Positions 1 through 7,108 of a stretch of DNA of 14,103 nucleotides are shown here, piece by piece. Position 1 is the first letter of the stretch, and each line of letters opens with the position of its first letter. Both the position numbers and the translations under genes were made by a program. The DNA is from Pelagophyceae sp. CCMP2097 (taxonomy: Eukaryota > Sar > Pelagophyceae): assembly GCA_026770575.1 (NCBI GenBank), contig MU657197.1, forward strand, positions 340,734 through 354,836. Direction: 5' to 3'. A model generated the notes under the pieces. The model saw only the letters and a program-made list of their open reading frames with translations. It made no database searches and was not told the origin of the DNA.

Positions 1-393
1 GCGTCGCACACGCGGATCGTCGCGCCGCGCCACTCGCACGGCCACGGCGACCGACCAAGTGCCCGGCGCGCGCGCACGCGCCCTCATTGCTCCAGGAGCC
101 TACATGCGGACTGTCCCCAACCTTCATTCCTACTGTCCCCAGCCCGCATCTTGGGCACATCTCAACGACGGCGACGAGTTTGAGGGCGCGGACGCCGCCG
201 TTCGATCGGGCTCGAGCTCCTCTATGCGAAACAGTCGCTGAGTCAAAATGTTCGGGTGCCTCATAAACGTTGCATTCTACTGTCCCCAGCCACATGTAGT
301 GGCTTTCTCCATTCCGGCCAGAGTGATCCGGCCAAACTTGCGGGGGATCTATGCGTGTCATCGAATTTCGGGGGGTTCTCTTGCGATAATGAT
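1..393. other. Left edge: short repeats, no exon recognised
   Basis: The missing C-terminal exons of the minus-strand karyopherin would be expected here or further left, but no frame shows a convincing HEAT-repeat segment. The motif ACTGTCCCCA occurs at 110-119, 132-141 and 279-288. The last two copies sit in a longer shared context, CATTC(C)TACTGTCCCCAGCC. Open plus-strand frames at 59-241 and from 256 are most likely chance products of high GC. Confidence 0.5.
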
Positions 394-2240
394 TTAGAGC
401 TCATCGCGATTCAGAGCCACTTGGAAAAACGCGGCGGCGAGCGGTGTGAGTCTTTTGATGGACTGTATCACCGAGGCGTCGCATCCCGGCAGCGGCGCCG
501 TTTCGACGTATTGTACGATGCGCAGCGCTTCCGTCAGGACTTGGAAGCCGCCATTCGCAGTCGTGGGCGTAGTCGCATTGACGGCCCAGAGGCCGACTTC
601 AATTTCGTAGAGTGTTTGCGCCAAGGCGACTCTTTCCGCCACGGCGGCGGGCCAATCTCCGCCGAGTTTGGCGGCAAGGGCGCGTATCAAAGGCACGGCG
701 TAAAAGCGGCGGTAGTCGAAGAGGTCCTGCGCGTCCTCGCCCGTTTCTCCGGCCAAATGTTCAAAAGAAGCGCGGAGCAGGACTCGCCGCAGCGCCTCTG
801 CGCAGAGTCTGGGTAAGAACGCCGCGCCGCAGAGCGTTTGCGCGATGAAGGCCTAGCCCGGGGGTGATTTAAAGGGACGGGGCCGCTTTTTCCAAGAGCG
901 GGGGCTTTCGAAAGATGACCTCGAGGCCTTGCGCGCCGGCCTCTGCCACGGCGGGGCACGGGTGCGACAGGCCTAGGCGGCGGGTCGGGGGATCTTCGGG
1001 GGCGGTGGACGCACATTCTACTGCTCTAAATCAATCTAAATTTACGCACATTCTACTGCCATTTCACAGAGGCCGCGAGCAAGGTGCGACGGCGCCGGAC
1101 CTCCGAGTTCCTTTCGGAGCGCGCCTCCCGCGAGTTCGAAGAGCACGCAAGTGCATTCGGCGAGCGCATTCAAAAGTTGCACGGGGAGGTCGACTCGATG
1201 TTTGAGCGCGGGGGCAAAGGCGGCGAGAGCGGCAATAAAATGCGCCAACTCATCCATTTCGACTTGGTCCTCACTTTCCAAAGACGCTCGAGCGCATTCG
1301 CACAGAGCCACACCCGCCTTGGAAGCCGTCTCGAGGCTCGAAGCGTCCGCGGCGTCGATGCCCCCGACGGCAGCCAGCATGGCGAAGAGGAGGCGCGGGT
1401 GCTCGGCTTGCAACTCGTTCAGGCCGATCCCCGCCGCATTCGCCCATTTGCCAAAGCACTCGAACGCTGAAGCGCATCCCTTCTGGACCACTGCCTCTTC
1501 CAGCATCTGCGCCGCGATCCGCCGAGCGCGCGCAGCAGACGGCCGAAGAGCCACCTCCTCTGGCCTACGCAGGAAGGGCGTCCCCGCAGCGGGCACGCGG
1601 TCGGAGTACCGTCTTCGTGGGGGCATCCGAGTTGATTCAAAAGTGGCGCACGCCCATCGTGCAGCGAGTTCGTCTGCGACGGCGCAGAGGGCCGATAATC
1701 TAAGCGGGCCGAGGGCGGCAAAGTCGGCGGACGAGAGGAAGGCGTCTTCCGCGCCGAGGTCGACGACGAGGGAAATCGCGGCCACCGTCAAGCCTAGCAA
1801 TCACCTCGAAGAAACGCAATTTCACCTCGAAGCGGGTTCGACGCACGGAGCGCGGCGGGGGCGAATGCGACTGTCGAGGCGAGCCTCAGGAGAGCCTGCG
1901 ACGTTTGCGCCGCGGCATTCGGCACTCGGAGCGCGGCCTCAGAAACGACACCGGCGCATAGTACAGCAACCGCAATTCCAGCGGGCGCCATGCCGATTTC
2001 GCCGGAGAGCATGGCCTCGCACGTCTCGGCCGCGCCATGCGAACCGCACCTGAACCGTATACGTCCCCGCCGCCGTATACGTACGACTCGATGCCTCTCG
2101 CCCCTCTTTGCGCGGCTCGCAAGTGGGACTCACGCTTCGATCAATTGTAGATTTGCGGCGGAGATATCGGCGCCCGGCGATGCGGGATCGTGCAACACGC
2201 GGCACGCCTCGATGATGCTTCGAGCAAGAGACGCGTTCAT
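394..2240 (-). CDS. Karyopherin-beta, transportin-3/importin-13/MTR10-like (partial)
   Basis: Nuclear transport receptor of the family that carries SR proteins and related cargo with Ran-GTP. Proposed exons on the minus strand: 2240-2134, 2049-1847, 1793-1050, 972-879 and 808-394. All phases agree across introns of 84, 53, 77 and 70 nt (donors GTGAGT, GTGCGT, GTGCGT, GTCCCT). The start ATG at 2240 opens an importin-like N-terminus with LHDP (the usual Y.DP turn). Exon 3 carries PEEV followed by an Arg-rich helix and then ECFGKWA, which match the order of the PEEV and CLGSW landmarks in transportin-3. Exon 4 gives SHPCPAVAEA, as in the family's HP..V..E helix. Exon 5 has DAQDLFDYRRF, matching the acidic D.F..FR loop. 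Seen: order and spacing of these landmarks. Inferred: transportin-3 type rather than another importin. Translation to the TAA at 394-396 gives 520 aa against roughly 900-960 for the family, so the rest is missing or is spliced further left, perhaps from the GTGGCT after the FFQ residues near the end of exon 5. Confidence 0.66.
1009..1059. repeat. 16-bp direct repeat at a splice donor
   Basis: ACGCACATTCTACTGC occurs exactly at 1009-1024 and 1044-1059. On the minus strand the second copy spans the end of exon 3 and the GTGCGT donor of the karyopherin gene. The first copy repeats that donor 35 nt deeper in the intron. Confidence 0.8.
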
Positions 2241-2511
2241 CGCACAGAGCGTCACCGGCGCATGCCCACGACCGAAATAACGCAGGCCCTCGGGAGCTTG
2301 AGAGACGGGAGCGGCCCCGGGTTCACGACCGGCGATATTCGACTACCGGAGAGTCCGGCTTCGCGGTGTGGCTATCCAAGTTGGTGCAGCCCGCGGTCGA
2401 CCTCGGCCGCGCTCCCGAGAAACCCAAATGCGAGGCCTTCTCTCTGTCTCTCGTGACATAGTCCGCTCGTGTACGCGCCGCTTCCCGCGCCTGCCGCCCT
2501 TTCCGCAGCGC
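2241..2511. promoter_or_regulatory. Divergent intergenic region, putative bidirectional promoter
   Basis: These 271 bases separate the start codons of two divergent genes and must carry both 5' leaders and their promoters, if both start codons are right. No TATA box or other named element is evident; the sequence is GC-rich. An in-frame upstream ATG for the plus-strand gene at about 2428 would shorten the gap to under 200 bp. Confidence 0.4.
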
Positions 2512-5237
2512 ATGTCGGCGGCGAAGAGCCCCGGGCCGCTGAGCCCGGGCCGGCGGCGCGCGGCACCTCTTCTCGATACTTTTGAGGCGTTTCTCTCCCA
2601 GGTGAGGGTGAGGTGAGGGTTGATTATTTCTCTCCCAGGTGCCCAGACCCCAATCGAGCCATCGGAACCTTCGTCATCTAGGTCAAGCGAGGCTGTGGCG
2701 ACGCCGGCGACCCGTGAGTGATTCATTCCGTCGATGCGGGTCGACGCTGGCCTGTAGGCACGCGGCGCTTGCGTCTGCGGTGAAGTGCGCATCTGAAGCG
2801 GCAGTAGCGCGGCGCGTCCCAACCCCTCTGCAGCTCGCCTGCGACTGGCTCCCGCGATGCTGCGACGCGCTCGAGTCTTCGCCGGGGTTCACCGCAAGAG
2901 CAGCGCGCAAGGCCGTGTGAGTGCTTTTGGAGAGAACCCCGCCTCTGACCTTTGATCGAGCTCAGGGCCGCCTCTGACCGAGCGAGCTCAGGGCCGCCTC
3001 TGACCTTCATGTTAGGCGTGTGCTCTGCATCCGCCCGCCGCTCTTCCTGCCCGCGGCCGTCTGCGGGGGCCCGGACGAGACGCGGCGGTTTCTCCGCGAC
3101 ATCGAAATGCAATTCCTCCTCCGCCTCTCCCTATCCCACCTCGGCCGCGGCAAAGTCGACCCGCTCCCTCAAAGAGAGGTCGGCGCGCTGAGGGCGCTGC
3201 TGGAGGCGGCATCGTTTCCCCTGGAGGCGCCGCACGTCGATTGCGAGCCATCTCGACGCAGAAGAAGCACCGATTCAAACGACGTCGCCTACGCCAGCCT
3301 GCGCGCCTTCTTCGACTCGGCCGTCAGAATGCCCTTGTCGGAACACGCGCCCGAGACGCTCCGCAAGTTAGAGGCGGCATTCGAATTCAAGACCGTGGTC
3401 AATGCCAAAGGCGACACGTCAGACGAGGGCAAACGGTCGCCGGGCGACGACGGCGCGCCAAACGCCAACATCGAGAAAGGCCTCGCGCGGGCCGGCAGCT
3501 TGGGAGGCCGCTCGAGTCCACCACCGGAGCCTCAAGAAGCCCCGCGGCGCTTCGCGCGGTCGTCTTCTTCTTCATCGGCCAACGGGTCGGCGCGGTCTTT
3601 GTCTTCGTCTTCGGCAGGCGCTTTAGCGGCAGCGGCGAAGCGGGAACGCGCGGAGCCCGCGGCTCGGGCGGCGGCGGCCGAAGCCGAAGCCGTCGCGAAG
3701 CGCCTCGCCGAATCGGCGGCGGCCGCCGATGCTCTGCAGAGGGTCCAAAAGGCGCGGCCCGTGCGCGGCGGCTCGGCGCCAATGGTACCTCAATGCTCGC
3801 CTCAGAAGCGAAAATCGACGGGCAACGCCGCGGCGCCGTACGTGCTGCGTCCAATCGGTCCAATCGGAAAGATGCGACGTCCAATTGGAAAATCTGCTCT
3901 TCAGACGAGGCCCGCGAGACTCGGAAACGTCGTTGGTGCGTCGTCATATTGTGCTCGCGGAGTGGTGCATTGGTCCCACGCGACGATACGTCCCGGCACG
4001 GCCAGACACACGGATAGACGGCCAAAACGCGCGAATCCGGCAAGCCCGACTCGCGGGTTGAAGGGCAAACCCGAACCTGTCGCCGCTCCGATCTCCGGCT
4101 CCTCGAGACGGCCCCGAAGAGACGGCGCCGACACTTAGGATTCCTATTCGAAACGGCGCCCTGAGATCGCCCTTGGAGACGGCCGTTCGAGACGGTGCCT
4201 TGAGACGGCCCCTCGAGACGGTGCCGAAGAGACGGCCACTCGAAACGGCGCCGAAGAGACGGCCCTCTCGCCGGCCCTTCGAGAGGGCCCCTCGAAACAG
4301 CCCCTTGAGACGGCCACTCGAGAAGGCCCCTCGAAACGGCGCCTTTGGACGGCCCCGAAAGAGGGTCCCTTGAGGCGGCCCTTCGAAACGGCGCCTCAAG
4401 ACGGCCGCTCGAGACGGCGCATGAGACGGTGCCTTGAAAACGCCCCTTGAGAAGGCCCCTCGAAACGGCGCCTTTGGACGGCCCCTTGAGAAGACTCCTC
4501 ATGCCGGCCCCTTGAGACGACGCCTCGAAATGGCGCCTTTGGAGGGCCCCCCGAGTCAGCCCCTCAAGAAGGCCACTCTCGCCGGCCCCTCGAAACGGTC
4601 CCTTGAAACGGCCCTTGAAGACGGCCACTCGAGACAGCTTTCGGAAAGCCCGATCCCGCCGCTCGAAAGACGTGCGGTTCCGGAGCTGTGCGATCCAATC
4701 GAAAGAGGCCTCTGCAGGGGCCCGTCCGGAGTGCTTTTTAAGGGCATCTCAAAAGAGGCCTTGCAAGGCGACCGCGCAGAGGCCGTGGCCGCCAAAGAGG
4801 CAGGGGCTCGATTGTCAGACACCCCGGTGGCGGCGCCGCGCAGCTCGGAGCAGAGACGGTGTCTTCGGGTTTCCAATCTGGGCCAAACCCAACGTCGGGT
4901 TTTTGGAACCCAAACCCGCCCCTGGTCTGCGTACTGCCCTCGGATGATCCGCCCCGCCACCCGGTCTTTTAGGTCTCCATCCCCTCTGCGGGCGCGCGCA
5001 AGGAAGGAACCGGAGCGGAAGCGGCCGAGCGCGGCAGAAAGGCGCGCGGAATCGAAGCGCGCCAAAGAAGAACACGGAGGCGACGATGAAGTTGCGGCAC
5101 CCGCCGCCGCCGCGCCGACGGCGTCGTTGCTGCGCATCGACGAGACGCCGCCAAAGCCGCCGCCGAAACTCGAGGACCGGCTCGCGGGCATTCAGCATCG
5201 GCCCGCGCGGATCGCGGGCCGGAACCTTGGATTTTAA
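2512..5237 (+). CDS. Possible Sld3/Treslin-like replication factor (tentative)
   Basis: Proposed exons 2512-2601, 2682-2713, 2758-2916, 3016-3837 and 4973-5237 give 455 residues with all phases consistent. Donors are GTGAGG, GTGAGT, GTGAGT and GTACGT; all acceptors are TAG. Residues 1-40 hold SPGPLSPGRRR. Residues about 60-220 are helical and include RRFLRDIEMQFLLRLSLSHL (117-136) and a segment ending PETLRKLEAAFEF (206-218). That recalls the Sld3/Treslin domain pattern of an E-x-Q-hh-LRL helix, then a leucine-rich linker, then F-D...P..L. Residues 219-367 are Ser/Pro-rich with an Ala-rich likely coiled coil and a CDK-type site, CSPQKRK. The tail (369-455) is basic, starting SPSPLR. CDK sites would suit an Sld3-type factor, but similarity is by eye only. 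Alternative 5' splicing: a 37-nt intron ending at 2638 with a single exon 2639-2916 is also in frame, but encodes an Arg-rich stretch. The gene is confident; the function is not. Confidence 0.5.
2590..2641 (+). repeat. 15-bp direct repeat carrying a splice site
   Basis: TTTCTCTCCCAGGTG occurs at 2590-2604, where it forms the exon 1 end and donor, and again exactly at 2627-2641, where it forms a potential acceptor (CCCAG). The 37-nt offset equals the shortest possible form of intron 1. Between them lies a GTGAGG-rich stretch. Confidence 0.85.
2939..3005 (+). repeat. 26-bp-period tandem repeat in intron 3
   Basis: A 23-base unit beginning CGAGCTCAGGGCC and ending CCTCTGACC occurs at 2957-2979 and exactly at 2983-3005. 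A partial copy (CGCCTCTGACC) lies just before, near 2940-2950. The array fills most of the 99-nt intron between the proposed exons 3 and 4. Confidence 0.85.
4143..4640 (+). repeat. 13-bp degenerate minisatellite in intron 4 of the plus-strand gene
   Basis: About 35 tandem units with a 13-base period. Typical units are GGCCCCTCGAAAC, GGCCCCTTGAGAC, GGCGCCTTTGGAC and GGCCACTCGAGAC, with consensus close to GGCSCCTYGARAC. The array lies inside the 1,135-nt intron 3838-4972 and explains the long open frames on both strands there. Units diverge by several bases, so the array is not freshly expanded. Confidence 0.9.
4752..4797 (+). repeat. Dispersed repeat, copy 1
   Basis: Starts AAAGAGGCCTTGCAAG and ends GCCAAAG. 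A similar segment with small differences occurs at 8254-8298. This copy is on the sense strand of an intron in the plus-strand gene. Confidence 0.7.
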
Positions 5238-5347
5238 GCAAGCAGCCTTTGTTGGTGACGCACGCCTCAGTGGCAACTTTGGGCCGCAGTGGCAACTTGG
5301 GATGACGCAGCTTGGGATGACACATCTTGGGCTCTGGAGATGACGCA

Positions 5348-5381
5348 GCAGGCCCGCGGACGAAGCAGGCCCGCGGACGAA
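5348..5381 (+). repeat. 17-bp tandem duplication
   Basis: GCAGGCCCGCGGACGAA occurs at 5348-5364 and exactly at 5365-5381, followed by a further GCAG. Just upstream, 5270-5340 has looser repeats of CAGTGGCAACTT and CTTGGGATGAC. Confidence 0.9.
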
Positions 5382-5484
5382 GCAGTAAGGCAATGCCCAT
5401 TCCCCGGACCATGCCCGAGAGCCTCGTCGGGAGAACCGGCTTCCGCACAATGCGCGCCCCCGCTGATGCACTTGGGACCCCAGT

Positions 5485-5705
5485 GGGCTCGGACGGTCCT
5501 TCGGATGGTCGCTTGGACGGCCATTCGGACATTTCTTTCGACGGCCTTTCGACGGGCCCTCTTTGACCGTCGCTTTGAATGCGGTTTCTATGCGGTCTCT
5601 TAGACGACCACTCGGCTGCAGGTGCCTCGACTGCGACCCCCCTACGACGTCCCCTGGCCCTCGGACGGTCGCTCGGACGGGCCCTCGGGCAGGTCCCCGG
5701 ACTAT
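5485..5705 (+). repeat. 12-13-bp degenerate tandem repeat, downstream of the plus-strand gene
   Basis: Units such as GGTCGCTTGGAC, GGCCATTCGGAC and GGTCGCTCGGAC repeat with a period of 12-13. They are related to the intronic 13-bp unit. The similar units in pyruvate kinase intron 6 read the same way on that gene's sense (minus) strand. Here they read on the plus strand, matching the upstream gene's direction, so this may be transcribed 3' sequence. Confidence 0.65.
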
Positions 5706-5752
5706 CCAACTTTAGATTCGAGGAAGCCCGAGGAGTTCCGAGTCTAGGATTC

Positions 5753-5776
5753 CTAGTTGCCGAATCGTCATTCGGG
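5753..5776 (+). repeat. 24-bp direct repeat with internal hairpin, copy 1
   Basis: Starts CTAGTTGCCG and contains CCGAAT-CGTC-ATTCGG, a 6-bp stem with a 4-base loop. An identical 24-base copy lies at 6509-6532. It is followed by a tandem GGGATGGTTGCG. Confidence 0.9.
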
Positions 5777-6045
5777 GATGGTTGCGTCGGGGATGGTTGC
5801 GGGGCGCCTGCGCGCAGTTCCCGCCGGCTGCCGGCGCGCGGCGGGCCCCGCAAGGGCCCGAACGCGTGCTCGTCACGCGCCCTCCGATGCCACGTCGCTC
5901 CCGCCCAAGGGCCCGCCGCAACGCGAATAAAAAGTGCGGGCTGGCCCTGCGGGTCCAAGGCGCGTCGATAGAGCCCTTTCGCGCCTCATTCCGACGAGAA
6001 ACGACCGAAATCCTTAACCTCCCCGAATTTGGCTGCTCGTGCTGT

Positions 6046-6120
6046 ACACGCGTCGTACACGTGAATATTCTTCCCCCCCCTTAAGGCACCCTAAGACACC
6101 CGTCGAAACCACAAATGCAG
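6046..6120 (+). repeat. ~75-bp dispersed direct repeat, copy 1
   Basis: Begins ACACGCGTCG, contains GTGAATATTC and a C-run, and ends CCACAAATGCAG. It matches 6382-6453 apart from a few substitutions and small length changes in the C-run. A short third copy of its left part (GTCGTACACGTGAATATTC and a C-run) follows directly at 6122-6147. Confidence 0.9.
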
Positions 6121-6121
6121 A

Positions 6122-6147
6122 GTCGTACACGTGAATATTCTTCCCCC
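6122..6147 (+). repeat. Short partial copy of the ~75-bp repeat
   Basis: GTCGTACACGTGAATATTC plus a C-run, directly abutting the full copy at 6046-6120. It contains TACACGTG and the palindrome GAATATTC. Confidence 0.85.
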
Positions 6148-6179
6148 GGAACTTTGAGAGTTGTACGCCGCCGGCCGTG

Positions 6180-6316
6180 CAGTGATAAGGAGCCGTGAGA
6201 GGGGGCTTGAAATCCTTCTATACCGTAGGACCGCGCCCTCGTCGGACACGCTCCCTCCGCCAGGTATACTCGGCGTCTATTTCCTACGGAAATCTAAGGA
6301 GGACTCCTTATCACTG
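6180..6316. mobile_element. 137-bp element with 13-bp perfect inverted ends (MITE-like)
   Basis: CAGTGATAAGGAG at 6180-6192 is the exact reverse complement of CTCCTTATCACTG at 6304-6316. A nested inverted pair, CCGTAGGA (6223-6230) and TCCTACGG (6282-6289), lies inside. No open frame is present. Size and structure suit a miniature inverted-repeat element or a transcribed hairpin. Target-site duplication is not clear. Confidence 0.5.
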
Positions 6317-6353
6317 CTCGTCGACGCCTTGCTCTGCTCGTCGACGTTTTGCT
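6314..6353 (+). repeat. 20-bp tandem duplication
   Basis: CTGCTCGTCGACG begins at 6314 and again at 6334, each followed by a TTGCT-type tail, then a degenerate third copy. It starts at the right end of the 137-bp inverted-repeat element. Confidence 0.8.
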
Positions 6354-6381
6354 CTGCCCCGCCCTGCTCCGCTCGTCCACG

Positions 6382-6453
6382 ACACGCGTCGATACGTGAA
6401 TATCCTTCCCCCCTTAAGTCACCCTAAGACACCCGTCGAAACCACAAATGCAG
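6382..6453 (+). repeat. ~75-bp dispersed direct repeat, copy 2
   Basis: Near-identical to 6046-6120: ACACGCGTCG at the left, GTCACCCTAAGACACCCGTC in the middle, CCACAAATGCAG at the right. The two copies bracket the 137-bp inverted-repeat element. Confidence 0.9.
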
Positions 6454-6508
6454 GGTCAGTTCAATGAGGCGGTAAGGTTTATTACATTATCATTATCCAC
6501 CAGAATTT

Positions 6509-6532
6509 CTAGTTGCCGAATCGTCATTCGGG
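6509..6532 (+). repeat. 24-bp direct repeat with internal hairpin, copy 2
   Basis: Identical to 5753-5776, including the CCGAAT/ATTCGG hairpin. Flanks differ: GAATTT before, AGGCACC after. Confidence 0.9.
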
Positions 6533-6902
6533 AGGCACCTCCCCATGACGGTTTTCGACGCTACCAGTCTACTGTCCGCTCTGCGACAGTCTTTCCCGGG
6601 ATATAAATAATCAACCTTCACGCCTCACCAGTAGAGTCCGAGAGCGAGGTTTCGCTTAAATAAGATATCGAATGACTCTCGACGCTCTTGCGAATCAGCA
6701 TGCACGGATTCTGCCTGTTGGGCGCGTCTTCGCCGAGTTCTCAGAGACGTCGACATTGTACCATTCTTGCATCGCTTCGCGCTCGGCCGCGTGATGTCGG
6801 CTTGAAGATTTGATTGGAGTCGGAGCCCCGCGCAATTCCCCCGAACTCCGCGCGGAGCCTGATTCGACGCCGGGGCCCGCGCCAGAGGCCTGGACCACGT
6901 GG

Positions 6903-6983
6903 CCCCAGATGGCCCCCAAAGCCCGACTTCTGTTCCTACTTTGGAATTCGGGGAGTTCGGGGGACTTTTTGGGCCATCTGGGG
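6903..6983. repeat. 13-bp inverted repeat with a direct repeat in its loop
   Basis: CCCCAGATGGCCC (6903-6915) is the exact reverse complement of 6971-6983. The loop carries TACTTTGGAATTCGGGGAGT at 6937-6956, which recurs exactly at 7032-7051. It lies just 3' of the pyruvate kinase stop on the minus strand, so it may be in the 3' UTR; a terminator role is not shown. Confidence 0.75.
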
Positions 6984-7108
6984 ACTGTGACTAATGGTCA
7001 GGGGTATTGCATTCAATATTTAGTCTGTTAATACTTTGGAATTCGGGGAGTCGCGTGCCAGCAGCTCCCTTTTGCCGTTTTGGAAAACGCGGTGCTCTTC
7101 GGCCAGGC

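Larger units (their letters stand above)
5238..7108. other. Convergent intergenic region, repeat-rich
   Basis: Lies between the stop codon at 5235-5237 and the pyruvate kinase stop at 7109-7111. No conserved protein is recognised in any frame. It should contain both 3' UTRs. GC falls noticeably between about 6000 and 6830. The individual repeats are listed separately. A TATA-like TATAAATAA at 6602-6610 has no gene assigned to it. Confidence 0.55.

Noticed and set aside
1151..2053. 300-residue plus-strand frame
   Set aside because: Antisense shadow of karyopherin exons 2-3, which carry the conserved landmarks on the minus strand.
2639..2757. Continuous exon encoding an Arg-rich segment
   Set aside because: Open and in frame, but a GTGAGT donor at 2714 and TAG acceptors at 2681 and 2757 give a more protein-like reading; kept only as the alternative model.
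3399..4628. 409-residue open frame on the minus strand
   Set aside because: It runs through the 13-bp minisatellite and the antisense of a coding exon; its sequence is a low-complexity GLLKGPFRGA-type repeat produced by the array.
4969..5958. 329-residue open frame on the minus strand
   Set aside because: Covers the antisense of an exon and the 12-bp repeats; Arg/Pro/Ala-rich with no domain, as expected from GC-rich DNA.
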